This document shows, piece after piece, positions 28,731 through 39,621 of a stretch of DNA of 64,000 bases; position 1 is the stretch's first letter, and every line of letters starts with the position of its first letter. The notes under the pieces are model-generated. The model was not told the DNA's origin. It worked only from the letters and a program-made list of their open reading frames with translations, and did no database searches. The DNA comes from Limimaricola cinnabarinus LL-001 (lineage in GTDB: Bacteria; Pseudomonadota; Alphaproteobacteria; Rhodobacterales; Rhodobacteraceae). The translations under genes were made by a program, and so were the position numbers. The stretch covers positions 1-64,000 of the forward strand of contig NZ_BATB01000006.1 in assembly GCF_000466965.1 (NCBI RefSeq), in the 5' to 3' direction.

Positions 28731-30370
28731 CGCCGCTTCTGGAAATACGCGATCTGCGGATCGAGGGCCGCTCGGACGAGGCATGGCACCCGATCATCAA
28801 TGGCATCGACCTGACGCTGGGTCGTGGCGAGGTGCTCGGGCTGATCGGCGAATCGGGGGCGGGCAAATCGACGCTGGGCCTCGCCGCGATGGGCTATGTG
28901 CGCGACGGGGTGCGGATCTCGGGCGGCGCGGTGGTGTTCGACGGCATCGACCTGATGACCGCCTCGACCGAGGAGAAGCGCTCGCTCTTGGGCCGCCGCA
29001 TCGCCTATGTCGCGCAATCGGCGGCGGCGAGCTTCAACCCCGCGCACAAGCTGATCGACCAGCATGTCGAGGCGCCGGTGCGCCACGGCGTGTCCGGGCG
29101 CGGCGAAAGCGTCGAGGTTGCGATCGAACTTTATCGCAAGCTGCGCCTGCCGAACCCCGAGGAGATCGGGTTTCGCTATCCGCATCAGGTCTCGGGCGGG
29201 CAATTGCAGCGCGCTATGACGGCGATGGCAATGTCCTGCCGCCCCGATCTCATCATCTTCGATGAGCCGACCACCGCGCTCGACGTGACCACGCAGATCG
29301 AGGTGCTAGCGGCGATCCGCGACATCGTCGACCAGTTCGGCACCTCGGCGATCTACATCACCCACGACCTCGCCGTCGTGGCGCAGATGGCGGATCGCAT
29401 AAAGGTGCTGCTCAGAGGCGACGAGGTCGAGACCGCGCCGACGCGGCAGATGCTGGAGCACCCGCGCGAGGACTATACCAAGTCGCTTTGGGCGGTGCGC
29501 GGCTATCACCGGCCCGAAAAGCCCGCGCCCGGCCCTGACAGCGTGCCGATCCTTTCGGTCGAGGGGGTGACGGCGGCCTATGGCGAACAAGTGGTGCTGG
29601 AGAAGGTGTCCTTCGACATCCATCCCGGCCGCACCGTCGCGGTGGTGGGCGAAAGCGGCTCGGGCAAGTCGACCACCGCGCGGGTGATCACCGGGCTGCT
29701 GCCGCCCAAGGGTGGGGCTGTGCGCTTCGAGGGCGAGGCGCTGCCGCCCGGCTACCGCCAGCGGTCCAAGGACCAGCTCAGGCAGGTCCAGATGATCTAC
29801 CAGATGGCCGACACCGCGCTGAACCCGCGCCAGACCGTGGCGCAGATCATCGGCCGGCCGGTGCGCTTCTATTCCGGGCTCAGGGGACGCCGCCTGCGGG
29901 TCCGCGTGGACGAGCTGCTCGACCAGATCGAGATGGATCCGGCCATTTTTCGCGACCGGTTGCCGGGCGAGTTGTCGGGCGGGCAGAAGCAGCGTATCGG
30001 CATCGCCCGCGCGTTGGCCGCCGAGCCGCGTCTCATCATCTGCGACGAGGTGACGAGCGCCCTCGATCAATTGGTGGCTGAAGGCATCCTCAAGCTTCTG
30101 GCGCGGCTGCAGGACGAGCTGGGCCTGTCCTACATGTTCATCACCCACGACCTCGCCACGGTGAAGGCGATCGCCGACGAGGTGGTGGTGATGAAGGAGG
30201 GCCAGGTGATCGAGCAGGGCCCCAAGACCGCGATGTTCACGCCGCCGCACCACCCCTACACCGACCTGCTTTTGTCTTCGGTGCCCGAGATGGACCCCGA
30301 TTGGCTCGACAAGCTTCTGGCCGAACGGGGAGTTGAGGCGCTGGGCGAGGCGGCAACGGGTAAGATGTGA
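28727..30370 (+). CDS. Dual ATP-binding protein of peptide-type ABC transporter (DppD-DppF fused)
   Basis: A 547-residue protein with two complete ATPase domains, equivalent to separate DppD and DppF. Domain 1 has Walker A GESGAGKST, signature VSGGQLQRAM and Walker B LIIFDEPTTALD; domain 2 has GESGSGKST, LSGGQKQRIGIARAL and LIICDEVTSALD. The oligopeptide/dipeptide C-terminal extension with HPYTDLLLSSVPEMD is present. It starts with GTG at 28727 and is followed by the binding protein. Ligand is not readable; oligopeptide, opine or sugar-type cargo are all used by this family. Confidence 0.93.
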   Translation: MTPLLEIRDLRIEGRSDEAWHPIINGIDLTLGRGEVLGLIGESGAGKSTLGLAAMGYVRDGVRISGGAVVFDGIDLMTASTEEKRSLLGRRIAYVAQSAAASFNPAHKLIDQHVEAPVRHGVSGRGESVEVAIELYRKLRLPNPEEIGFRYPHQVSGGQLQRAMTAMAMSCRPDLIIFDEPTTALDVTTQIEVLAAIRDIVDQFGTSAIYITHDLAVVAQMADRIKVLLRGDEVETAPTRQMLEHPREDYTKSLWAVRGYHRPEKPAPGPDSVPILSVEGVTAAYGEQVVLEKVSFDIHPGRTVAVVGESGSGKSTTARVITGLLPPKGGAVRFEGEALPPGYRQRSKDQLRQVQMIYQMADTALNPRQTVAQIIGRPVRFYSGLRGRRLRVRVDELLDQIEMDPAIFRDRLPGELSGGQKQRIGIARALAAEPRLIICDEVTSALDQLVAEGILKLLARLQDELGLSYMFITHDLATVKAIADEVVVMKEGQVIEQGPKTAMFTPPHHPYTDLLLSSVPEMDPDWLDKLLAERGVEALGEAATGKM

Positions 30371-30416
30371 GCGAATCGGCCCCGTGAGGCCAAAAGAAAC
30401 CAAGAGGGAGAACGAC

Positions 30417-31961
30417 ATGCTGCCACAGATCAGCCGCCGGGGATTGCTCAGAAGCGGGGCCGCCGCAGGCCTGTTGTCCGTCACCGGCCTGCCGCTGCGC
30501 GCGCAGTCGCGCGGGGGCACGCTCAAGCTCGGCCTCGCGGGCGCCAACACTTCCGACAGCTGGGACGGGCGCACCCATTCCGACACCTACATGATCCTCA
30601 CCGCCCATGGCGCGGTGTTCGACTGCCTCACCGAGATCGCCGCCAATGGCGAGCTGGTGGGCGAGCTTGCGACCTCGTGGGAATCGACCCCCGACGCCAA
30701 GACATGGACCTTCGATCTGCGGCAGGACGTGACCTTCCACAATGGCGCGGCCTTCACCGCCGACGACGTGATCGCCTCGCTCAAGCTGCATCTCGATGAG
30801 GATGCGAAATCGGCTGCGAGGCCGATCGTCGACCCGATCACCGAGATGAAGAAGCTCGGCGAGCATCAGGTGCAGTTCGTGCTCGAGGCGGGCAATGCCG
30901 ACTTCCCGTTTCTGATGTCGGACTATCACCTGCTGATCTATCCGCACCAGAACGTCGAGGAGGCGATCGCGCAGGGCATCGGCACCGGGCTTTACAAGGT
31001 CGAGAGCTTCGATCCCGGCGTGCGCACGCTGCTGAGCCGTGTTGACGGCCACTACAAGGACGGCAAGGCAGGCTGGTTCGACCAGATCGAGGTGATCGCG
31101 ATCAATGACGGCTCGGCCCGGATGACGGCGTTGATGACCAGCCAGGTCGACGCGGTGAACAACGTGGAGTTCCAGGTCGAGCCGCTCCTGAAAGCCAACC
31201 CGCAGCTCGCGCTCAATGAGGTGACGGGCAACCAGCACTACACCTTCCCGATGCTCACTGATCTCTCGCCGATGGACAACGTCACCGTGCGCAAGGCCCT
31301 CAAGCATGCGGTGCGGCGCGAGGAGCTGGTCGAGAAGATCCTGATGGGCCATGGCGCGGTCGCCAATGACCACCCGATCGGCCCGGCGAACCAGTATTAC
31401 CATGCCGAGCTGGAGCAGAACGCCTATGACCCCGACAGGTCGAAGGCGCTCTTGAAGGAGGCCGGTCTCGATGGCCTGAGCATCGACCTCTCGGTTTCCG
31501 AGGCGGCCTTTTCGGGGGCGATCGACGCAGGCCTTCTGTATCAGGCGAGCGCCCGCGACTGCGGCATCGACATCAATGTCGTGCAGGAGCCGGCGGATGG
31601 CTACTGGTCCAACGTCTGGATCAAGAAGCCGTGGTGCGCCTCCTACTGGTCGGGCCGCGTGACCGAGGACTGGATGTTCACGCTGGGCTACGAGGCCGGG
31701 GCCGCGTGGAACGACACCCATTGGGAGGACCAGCGCTTCCAGACCCTGCTCAGGGAGGCGCGCGCCGAACTCGACAGCGACAAGCGCCGCGAAATGTATC
31801 ACGAGATGCAGGCCCTGTGCTCGAGCGAGGGCGCCACGGCGATCCCGATGTATGCCAACTTCGTCGACGGCTACAACACCAAGCTCGGCCACCCCGAGGT
31901 GGTCGGCAACGTCTTCGACCTCGACAGCAACCGCATCTGCGAACGGTGGTGGATGGCCTGA
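30417..31961 (+). CDS. Tat-exported extracellular solute-binding protein (family 5)
   Basis: A 514-residue periplasmic binding protein of the DppA/OppA type. The start ISRRGLLRSGAAAGLLSVTGLPLRAQ is a Tat signal. The family-5 core shows LATSWESTPDAKTWTFDLRQDVTFHNG and the later GHGAVANDHPIG. Placing the binding protein last in the operon, after the permeases and ATPases, is less common than first. A GAGGGAG site precedes the ATG. A stem-loop terminator follows, so the four genes form one transport unit. Confidence 0.93.
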   Translation: MLPQISRRGLLRSGAAAGLLSVTGLPLRAQSRGGTLKLGLAGANTSDSWDGRTHSDTYMILTAHGAVFDCLTEIAANGELVGELATSWESTPDAKTWTFDLRQDVTFHNGAAFTADDVIASLKLHLDEDAKSAARPIVDPITEMKKLGEHQVQFVLEAGNADFPFLMSDYHLLIYPHQNVEEAIAQGIGTGLYKVESFDPGVRTLLSRVDGHYKDGKAGWFDQIEVIAINDGSARMTALMTSQVDAVNNVEFQVEPLLKANPQLALNEVTGNQHYTFPMLTDLSPMDNVTVRKALKHAVRREELVEKILMGHGAVANDHPIGPANQYYHAELEQNAYDPDRSKALLKEAGLDGLSIDLSVSEAAFSGAIDAGLLYQASARDCGIDINVVQEPADGYWSNVWIKKPWCASYWSGRVTEDWMFTLGYEAGAAWNDTHWEDQRFQTLLREARAELDSDKRREMYHEMQALCSSEGATAIPMYANFVDGYNTKLGHPEVVGNVFDLDSNRICERWWMA

Positions 31962-31994
31962 TCGGCCCTTAGGCCGCCATCTCGCACGACGAAA

Positions 31995-32026
31995 TGCGCC
32001 GCTCCCCCGGGGGTGGCGCGTTTTTC
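31995..32026 (+). terminator. Rho-independent terminator after the ABC importer operon
   Basis: GCGCC and GGCGC arms enclose a second C-rich/G-rich stem (CCCCCGGGGG), followed directly by five T residues about 35 bases past the stop of the binding-protein gene. Confidence 0.8.
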
Positions 32027-32143
32027 GTTCGCATCGTGGATACGGTAGGCCGGGCCGTCATGCGAGCGGCCGGGGGCGGGCGACCCTGTCGGGCCGAGAG
32101 CCGGAAAACGGGGCGCCTCTATCCGGCGTGAAGCGCGCAGGCC

Positions 32144-32392
32144 CTATGCCTTGTCATCATCGGCCTTCTTCTTCAGCTCGTCATAGTTGCTGGGATCGAA
32201 ATCACCGGGATCGAAGGCTTCCTCATCCTCCGAGATTCCGGTCACATAGGTCGTTCCGGTCTTTTCGTCGTAGGCGAGGCCGTAATTCGCACGGCCCTCC
32301 GACTTGTAGCGTCGGTATTCATGAATGCCGGCAAGGATGATGATCACCGTCACTGGCAGCAGGATGAGGGCAGCGAGCAGTCTGGCTTCCAT
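32144..32392 (-). CDS. Small single-pass membrane protein of unknown function
   Basis: An 82-residue protein with one N-terminal membrane segment, LLAALILLPVTVIIILAGI (about residues 4-22), then a charged tail with YDEKTGTTYVTGI and an acidic Asp/Glu-rich C-terminus ending in KKKADDDKA. The Tyr-rich linker and acidic tail suggest a cytoplasmic or periplasmic soluble segment, but orientation is uncertain. I do not recognise a family. It stands alone on the minus strand between the ABC importer terminator and dps. Clear codon bias and a good ATG with AGGAGCG upstream support it as real. Confidence 0.78.
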   Translation of the reverse strand: MEARLLAALILLPVTVIIILAGIHEYRRYKSEGRANYGLAYDEKTGTTYVTGISEDEEAFDPGDFDPSNYDELKKKADDDKA

Positions 32393-32801
32393 GGGAGCGC
32401 TCCTTTGCGGGCTGTTCGGGGTTGTGCGGCACCGGCATGCGCGCCGCAGCGTCAGGCGCGCCAGTATTGGCAGCCGTGACGGGGTCGGAGCGTTTTTCGC
32501 CGGGGCGGCTCAGGTAGCACACCAAATGAAACTGTCGAAGAGCTTTCGCTCGATCGGGGTCGGGCATGCGTCGGGTGCATGGCATGCGCCCTCGCATCGG
32601 CGCTCCTGCCCATGGGCCCCGGCACTGGGGCTGGAAAGGCGGCCGGACCGGTGAACCGGTTCTGCTTCGCTTCGGGTCCGTTGCGGCAAACGGCGCGGCT
32701 TCGCGGCTCTCCTCATGCGCGCGGGACGCAGGCAGGAACCGGGCCCTTGCACGAGCGTTGGCAAGACAACGCACGCAATCTCGCTTTGAGAGAGGATACC
32801 C
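32393..32801. other. 409-base intergenic region upstream of dps
   Basis: Separates the small minus-strand membrane-protein gene from dps. Open frames here look like random GC-rich filler, not genes. The stretch has room for the dps promoter and an oxidative-stress or iron-responsive operator, but I find no clear OxyR, Fur or Irr inverted repeat by eye. The sequence AGAGAGGATACCC just before dps contains its Shine-Dalgarno. Confidence 0.5.
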
Positions 32802-33275
32802 ATGCCCGAGAATTTCGCAGGAGAGCTGAATCAGGACGTCCGCACCCAGATGGTCGACCTGCTCAACAAGAACCTCGTCAACATGCTTGCCCTGACGCTG
32901 GCGGTGAAGCAGGCGCATTGGAACCTCAAGGGTCCGGGCTTCATCGGCGTGCATGAGCTGCTCGACGAGGCGGCCGACCGGCTGCGCGAGGGCGCCGATC
33001 TGATGGCCGAGCGCGCGGTGATTCTGGGTGGTTTCGCCCGCGGCACCGTCGAGGTCGCCGCCGACAAGGCCGAGATGGACGCCTATCCGGTGGAAGTGAG
33101 TGACATCAAGCAGCACGTCGAGGAGCTGAAATTGCGCTACATGTTCGTCGGCGGCGAGGTTCGCAAGGCGATGGAAGAGGCGGGCGACGCCGGTGACGAG
33201 GACACCGCCGACCTGTTCACCGAAGTGAGCCGCACGCTCGACAAGGACGCGTGGTTCATCGGCGCCAACGCCTGA
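32802..33275 (+). CDS. dps: Dps family DNA-binding/ferritin-like protein
   Basis: A 157-residue ferritin-like dodecamer protein that oxidises and stores iron and protects DNA under oxidative stress. The ferroxidase signature is present: HWNLKGPGFIGVHELLDE supplies the His, Asp and Glu ligands shared across the dimer interface. An N-terminal DNA-binding Lys/Arg tail is weak here (MPENFAGELNQDV), so DNA condensation may be limited. It stands alone with a very strong terminator, consistent with an independently regulated stress gene. Confidence 0.95.
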   Translation: MPENFAGELNQDVRTQMVDLLNKNLVNMLALTLAVKQAHWNLKGPGFIGVHELLDEAADRLREGADLMAERAVILGGFARGTVEVAADKAEMDAYPVEVSDIKQHVEELKLRYMFVGGEVRKAMEEAGDAGDEDTADLFTEVSRTLDKDAWFIGANA

Positions 33276-33298
33276 TCGCCACCTTTCGGAACGACCGG

Positions 33299-33334
33299 AC
33301 GGCCCGCTCTCCTCAATAGGAGAGCGGGCCGTTT
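33299..33334 (+). terminator. Strong terminator after dps
   Basis: ACGGCCCGCTCTCCT and AGGAGAGCGGGCCGT are perfectly complementary 15-base arms around a CAAT loop, followed by a short TTT, about 24 bases after the dps stop. Confidence 0.9.
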
Positions 33335-33514
33335 CCGTGCGGGGCAAAGCGGCCGGCCGATCCCGGCGGAGCAATCGGGCAACGGCCTGCGGGGCATGGG
33401 GTTTTGCACGCTGGACAGTTCGGCGCGATGCCACTTCTAGTCGGCGGCGTTTCCGGTGCCTTTCACCTCAGGCGGGTGCCGGCGGCGTCACCCGACCTGC
33501 CCGAAAGGACCTTC

Positions 33515-34009
33515 ATGCCCCTGCGTCTCTCCAAGATCGCGATGCTGCTCGGCCTCGCCCTCTTCGCCTTCCTCGTCACGCTCAACAACATCGTCGATTA
33601 CGGCTCGAACTTCGCCTTCGTGCAGCACGTGCTGTCGATGGACACCACCTTCGAGGGCAACGCGTTGATGGGCCGCGCGATCACCACCGAATGGATGTGG
33701 CATGCGGGCTATTGGCTGATCATCGCGGGCGAGGGGCTGACCGCGCTGCTCCTCGGCATCGGCGCGATCCGGCTGCTCATGGCGCTGCGCGCGCCGGCGC
33801 GGGATTTCCACGCGGCCAAGAGCTGGGCCGTGCTGGGCGCGACCACCGGTTTTCTGGTCTGGTTTGTCGGCTTCATGGCGATCGGGGCGGAATGGTTCCT
33901 GATGTGGCAGTCCGATATCTGGAATGGCCAGCAGCCGGCTTTCCGTTTCTACATCACCATTCTGGCGGTGATCATCTTCGTGATGCAGCCCGACGAGGAT
34001 GCGATCTGA
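33515..34009 (+). CDS. DUF2165 family membrane protein
   Basis: A 164-residue predicted small integral membrane protein with four hydrophobic segments: IAMLLGLALFAFLVTLNNI, WLIIAGEGLTALLLGIGAI, SWAVLGATTGFLVWFVGFMA and YITILAVIIFV. NNIVDYGSNFAFVQHVLSMDT after the first helix and AEWFLMWQS in the third are DUF2165 features. The function is unknown. The start at 33515 follows GAAAGGA and gives a normal short N-terminus. It is monocistronic or weakly linked with the rimP leader that follows. Confidence 0.87.
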   Translation: MPLRLSKIAMLLGLALFAFLVTLNNIVDYGSNFAFVQHVLSMDTTFEGNALMGRAITTEWMWHAGYWLIIAGEGLTALLLGIGAIRLLMALRAPARDFHAAKSWAVLGATTGFLVWFVGFMAIGAEWFLMWQSDIWNGQQPAFRFYITILAVIIFVMQPDEDAI

Positions 34010-34017
34010 CAGGGCTC

Positions 34018-34165
34018 CGGGGGGTCCGTGTCACGCGACACTTGCAGACTCGTGCCGACCCCCCTATATCCCCCTCAGAACAGCGGCGCGCCGGCCTCCA
34101 CAACCGGCGCCCACCGGGAAAGATCGACGGGCCGCTGGCCCGTTTTTTTGTGCTTGGAGGACCTC
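34018..34165 (+). promoter_or_regulatory. Structured leader upstream of rimP
   Basis: Three consecutive stem-loops can be drawn before rimP. The first pairs GGGGGGTC (34019-34026) with GACCCCCC (34057-34064) and contains an inner hairpin GTGTC/GACAC (34028-34041). The second pairs GCGCCGG (34088-34094) with CCGGCGC (34104-34110). The third is the terminator-like hairpin at 34127-34149. A TATATCC lies at 34065. Only 16 bases separate the last T-run from the rimP ATG, so any promoter must lie upstream of these structures. Confidence 0.5.
34127..34149 (+). terminator. Terminator-like hairpin immediately before rimP
   Basis: ACGGGCC/GGCCCGT arms with a GCT loop are followed by seven T residues. 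It either ends the DUF2165 transcript or, since rimP starts 17 bases downstream, acts as an attenuator of the rimP-nusA-infB operon. Confidence 0.8.
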
Positions 34166-34755
34166 ATGTCCGACCTCATCGCCAAGGCGGCGATCGACCG
34201 CCGCGTCCAGGAGATCATCGAGCCCGTCATCGCTGACATGGGTTTCGAGCTGGTGCGCGTGCGCCTGATGTCGGGCAAGAGCTCGACCCTGCAGATCATG
34301 GCGCAGAAGCCCGACGGCACGATCGAGGTCGACGAGTGCGGCCAGATCTCCACCGCCGTCTCGGCCGTGCTCGACGTCGAGGACCCGATCATCGACGCCT
34401 ACACGCTCGAGGTCTCCTCGCCCGGCATCGACCGGCCGCTGACCCGGCTCAAGGATTTCGAGCAGTGGAAGGGCTTCGAGGCCAAGATCGAGACCGAGGA
34501 GCTGATCGACGGCCGCCGCCGCTTCAAGGGCGAGCTGGCGGGCGTCGAGGACGGCGAGGTGCTGATCGAGATCGAGGAGGCCGGCGAGACGGTCACCATC
34601 GGTCTGAAGTTCGAGTGGCTCTCGGACGCCAAGCTGGTGCTGACCGACGAGCTGATCCGCGACGTGCTGCGCTCGCGCAAGGATGCGGGCCAGATCGACG
34701 AGACCCAATTCGACGATGTTGAAACCATCATTGATGGTGATGAGGAGAACGACTG

Positions 34756-34756
<1 letters not shown>
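34166..34756 (+). CDS. rimP: Ribosome maturation factor RimP
   Basis: Assists late assembly of the 30S subunit. The 196-residue product has the N-terminal domain with [15 protein letters not shown] and the conserved [21 protein letters not shown] hinge, then an SH3-like C-terminal domain (residues about 110-160) and an acidic tail. The ATG at 34166 follows GGAGG by five bases. Its stop overlaps the first base of nusA (TGATG). It heads the rimP-nusA-ylxR-infB operon, a conserved order. Confidence 0.97.
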
Positions 34757-36369
<1,613 letters not shown>

Positions 36370-36377
36370 GGCAAGAG

Positions 36378-37001
36378 ATGGGTCGTGGTGGAATGAAAGC
36401 GGAGCGGGCCGACGGGCCGGAGCGGAAATGCATCGTCACGGGTGACGTGCAGCCGAAATCCGGACTGATCCGCTTCGTGATCGGTCCCGACGGCCAGGTG
36501 GTTCCCGACATCCTCGGCAAACTGCCGGGGCGGGGGATCTACGTCACCGCCGAGAAGGCGGTGATCGAGACGGCCAAGCGCGGGCAGTTCGCCCGCGCCG
36601 CCAAGATGCCGGTGACGGTGCCGGAGGGTCTCGCGGCCGAGGTGGAGCGCCAGCAGGCGCGCCGCGTCGTCGACCTGATCGCTCTGGCGCGCAAGGCGGG
36701 GCTCGCGATCGCGGGCTTCGAAAAGGTGAAATCGGCGCTCGCGGGCGATCACGTCCGCGTGCTGTTGCAGGCCTCGGATGGCTCCGAACGCGGCAAGAGC
36801 AAATTGTGGACCCCTACGGGGGCAAGATATTACGGCTGCCTGACCTCGGACGAATTGGGTTTGGCTTTCGGCCGGCAAAGTGTGATACACGGCGCGCTCG
36901 CTGCTGGCGGACTCAGCGACCGTGTTGTAGAGGAGGCCGCGAAACTGCGCGGTCTGCGAGAGAGCAACGGCGGCGATACGGCCTCCGGGAAGGATATGTA
37001 A
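36378..37001 (+). CDS. YlxR-L7Ae fused RNA-binding protein
   Basis: A 207-residue protein with an N-terminal YlxR (DUF448) domain, marked by [25 protein letters not shown] and LPGRGIYV, and a C-terminal L7Ae-like RNA-binding domain with [17 protein letters not shown] and [23 protein letters not shown]. This fused form is usual in alphaproteobacteria between nusA and infB. Its function is not firmly known; links to rRNA or RNase P have been suggested for YlxR. It sits eight bases after nusA, and infB begins five bases after its stop. Confidence 0.94.
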   Translation: MGRGGMKAERADGPERKCIVTGDVQPKSGLIRFVIGPDGQVVPDILGKLPGRGIYVTAEKAVIETAKRGQFARAAKMPVTVPEGLAAEVERQQARRVVDLIALARKAGLAIAGFEKVKSALAGDHVRVLLQASDGSERGKSKLWTPTGARYYGCLTSDELGLAFGRQSVIHGALAAGGLSDRVVEEAAKLRGLRESNGGDTASGKDM

Positions 37002-37006
37002 ATCTG

Positions 37007-39517
37007 ATGAGCGATACCGACGGCAAGAAACCTCTTGGTCTGCACGGGTCCCGTCCGGGGAACGTCAAGCAGAGCTTTAGTCATGGCCGGACCAAGAACG
37101 TCGTGGTCGAGACCAAACGCAAGCGCGTCGTGGTGCCGAAGCCCGGTGGCGCGGCACAAGGCACGGCCGCGACCGGCGTGGTGAGGGGCGATCCCTCCAA
37201 GCGCCCGGCGGGAATCAGCGAGGCCGAACTCGAGCGCCGGATGCGCGCTCTCGCCCTCGCCCGGTCGCGCGAGGCCGAAGAGGCCGAGAAGCGCGCCGCC
37301 GAGGAGGCTGCCCGTGCCGAAGAGCGTGAGCGCCGCCGCGCCGAGATCGAGGCCAAGGAACGCGAGGACCGCGAGCGCGAAGAGGCGCTCAAGGCCAAGG
37401 CCGAGGAAGAGGAGCGCAAGAAGCGCGAGGCCGAGGAAGCCGCGCGCCGTGCCTCCCAGCCCGCGCCGCAGCAGCCCGCGGCCCAGCCTGCCGCCGCGCC
37501 CGGCGAGATGCCCGCAGGCGGTCAGCGTCCGAACTCCGCGCCCCGCAAGGCCGGCGATCGCGATCGCGACGCCCGCGCCGACAAGAAGGCCAAGCCCGCC
37601 GCCAAGGGCGGGGTCGACAACCGTCGCTCGGGTAAGCTGACGCTGAACCAGGCGCTGTCGGGCGAAGGCGGCCGTCAGCGGTCCATGGCCCAGATGAAGC
37701 GCAAGCAGGAGCGCGCGCGCCAGAAGGCGATGGGCGGCCATGTCGAGCGCGAGAAGGTCGTGCGCGACGTGCAGCTGCCCGAGGTCATCACCGTGGGCGA
37801 GCTTGCCAACCGCATGGCCGAGCGCGTGGCCGACGTGGTCAAGTCGCTGATGAACAACGGCATCATGGCGACGCAGAACCAGTCGATCGACGCCGACACC
37901 GCCGAGCTGATCATCGAGGATTTCGGCCACCGCGTCGTCCGCGTCTCGGATGCCGACGTCGAACAGGTGATCGAACAGGTCAAGGACAAGCCAGAGGACC
38001 TGCTCGACCGTGCGCCGATCATCACCGTGATGGGCCATGTCGACCACGGCAAGACCTCGCTGCTCGACGCGATCCGCAAGACCAAGGTCGTCTCGGGCGA
38101 GGCCGGTGGCATCACCCAGCATATCGGTGCCTATCAGGTCGAAGCCGCCAACGGCACGCGCCTGACTTTCCTCGACACGCCCGGCCACGCGGCCTTCACC
38201 TCGATGCGCGCCCGTGGCGCGCAGGTGACGGACATCGTGGTGCTGGTGGTCGCGGCCGATGACGCGGTGATGCCGCAGACCATCGAGGCGCTGAACCACG
38301 CCAAGGCCGCCAAGGTGCCGATGATCGTTGCGATCAACAAGGTCGACAAGTACGACGCCAACCCCGACAAGGTCCGCACGGACCTGCTCCAGCACGAGGT
38401 CATCGTCGAAAAGATGTCCGGCGACGTGCAGGACGTCGAGGTGTCGGCGATCACCGGCAAGGGTCTGGACCAGCTGCTCGAGGCGATCGCGCTGCAGTCC
38501 GAGATCCTCGAGCTGAAGGCCAACCCGAACCGTCCGGCGCAGGGCGCTGTGATCGAGGCGCAGCTGGACGTGGGCCGCGGCCCGGTCGCGACCGTCCTCG
38601 TGCAGAACGGCACGCTCAAGCGCGGCGACATCTTCGTCGTGGGTGAGCAGTGGGGCAAGGTCCGCGCGCTGGTCGACGACAAGGGCGAGCGCGTCGAGGA
38701 GGCCGGTCCCTCGGTCCCCGTCGAGGTGCTGGGTCTCAACGGCACGCCTGAGGCGGGCGACGTTCTCAACGTCGTCGCGACCGAGGCGCAGGCCCGCGAG
38801 ATCGCGGAATACCGCGCCAACGCCGCCAAGGAGAAGCGCGCCGCAGCCGGTGCCGCGACGACCCTCGAGCAGCTCATGGCCAAGGCCAAGGAAGACAAGA
38901 ACGTCTCCGAGCTGCCGGTGGTGGTGAAGTCCGACGTGCAGGGTTCGGCCGAGGCCATCGTTCAGGCGATGGAAAAGATCGGCAACGACGAGGTCCGGGT
39001 CCGGGTGCTGCATTCGGGCGTGGGCGCGATCACCGAGAGCGACATCGGCCTCGCCGAGGCGTCGGGCGCTCCGGTCTTCGGCTTCAACGTCCGGGCCAAC
39101 GCGCCTGCACGTCAGGCCGCGAACCAGAAGGGCGTCGAGATCCGCTACTACAGTGTGATCTACGACCTCGTGGACGACGTGAAGCAAGCGGCCTCGGGCC
39201 TTCTGTCGAACGAGATCCGCGAGAAGTTCATCGGCTATGCCAGCATCAAGGAGGTCTTCAAGGTCTCCAATGTCGGCAAGGTCGCGGGTTGTCTCGTTAC
39301 CGAAGGCGTGGCGCGCCGCTCCGCCGGTGTCCGCCTGCTGCGCGACAACGTCGTGATCCACGAGGGCACGCTCAAGACCCTCAAGCGCTTCAAGGACGAA
39401 GTGTCCGAAGTGCAGTCGGGTCAGGAATGTGGCATGGCCTTCGAGAACCACGAGGACATCCGCCCCGGCGATGTCATCGAGATCTTCGAGCGGGAATCGG
39501 TCGAGCGGTCGCTCTGA
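37007..39517 (+). CDS. infB: Translation initiation factor IF-2
   Basis: A GTPase that positions initiator tRNA on the 30S subunit and promotes subunit joining. The 836-residue product starts [14 protein letters not shown], has a long charged coiled-coil region rich in Glu, Arg, Lys and Ala (about residues 75-160), a Pro/Gln/Ala linker, the IF2N-type helical region, then the G domain with G1 GHVDHGKT (about 343-350), G3 DTPGHAAF and G4 NKVD (about 443). The ATG at 37007 was chosen from the conserved start; the upstream open frame belongs to ylxR read in another phase. A terminator follows. Confidence 0.98.
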   Translation: MSDTDGKKPLGLHGSRPGNVKQSFSHGRTKNVVVETKRKRVVVPKPGGAAQGTAATGVVRGDPSKRPAGISEAELERRMRALALARSREAEEAEKRAAEEAARAEERERRRAEIEAKEREDREREEALKAKAEEEERKKREAEEAARRASQPAPQQPAAQPAAAPGEMPAGGQRPNSAPRKAGDRDRDARADKKAKPAAKGGVDNRRSGKLTLNQALSGEGGRQRSMAQMKRKQERARQKAMGGHVEREKVVRDVQLPEVITVGELANRMAERVADVVKSLMNNGIMATQNQSIDADTAELIIEDFGHRVVRVSDADVEQVIEQVKDKPEDLLDRAPIITVMGHVDHGKTSLLDAIRKTKVVSGEAGGITQHIGAYQVEAANGTRLTFLDTPGHAAFTSMRARGAQVTDIVVLVVAADDAVMPQTIEALNHAKAAKVPMIVAINKVDKYDANPDKVRTDLLQHEVIVEKMSGDVQDVEVSAITGKGLDQLLEAIALQSEILELKANPNRPAQGAVIEAQLDVGRGPVATVLVQNGTLKRGDIFVVGEQWGKVRALVDDKGERVEEAGPSVPVEVLGLNGTPEAGDVLNVVATEAQAREIAEYRANAAKEKRAAAGAATTLEQLMAKAKEDKNVSELPVVVKSDVQGSAEAIVQAMEKIGNDEVRVRVLHSGVGAITESDIGLAEASGAPVFGFNVRANAPARQAANQKGVEIRYYSVIYDLVDDVKQAASGLLSNEIREKFIGYASIKEVFKVSNVGKVAGCLVTEGVARRSAGVRLLRDNVVIHEGTLKTLKRFKDEVSEVQSGQECGMAFENHEDIRPGDVIEIFERESVERSL

Positions 39518-39547
39518 TCCGATCATCCGATCCACTGAACACAAAAA

Positions 39548-39576
39548 AAGGGGCGGCCTTCGGGCCGCCCCTTCGC
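39548..39576 (+). terminator. Terminator after infB
   Basis: GGGGCGGCC and GGCCGCCCC form a nine-base stem around TTCG. The stretch of seven A residues before it gives a T-run on the opposite strand, so it can act in both directions, though the plus-strand side has only CTTCGCG after the stem. Confidence 0.75.
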
Positions 39577-39621
39577 GTTTGCAGAGTTGACGGGAACGGC
39601 CGGGATCGTAGTTCAGACCCG

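Noticed and set aside
36830-39544. 904-residue minus-strand frame opposite infB
   Set aside because: Shadow of infB, driven by its codon bias; low-complexity Leu/His/Asp pattern and no family features.
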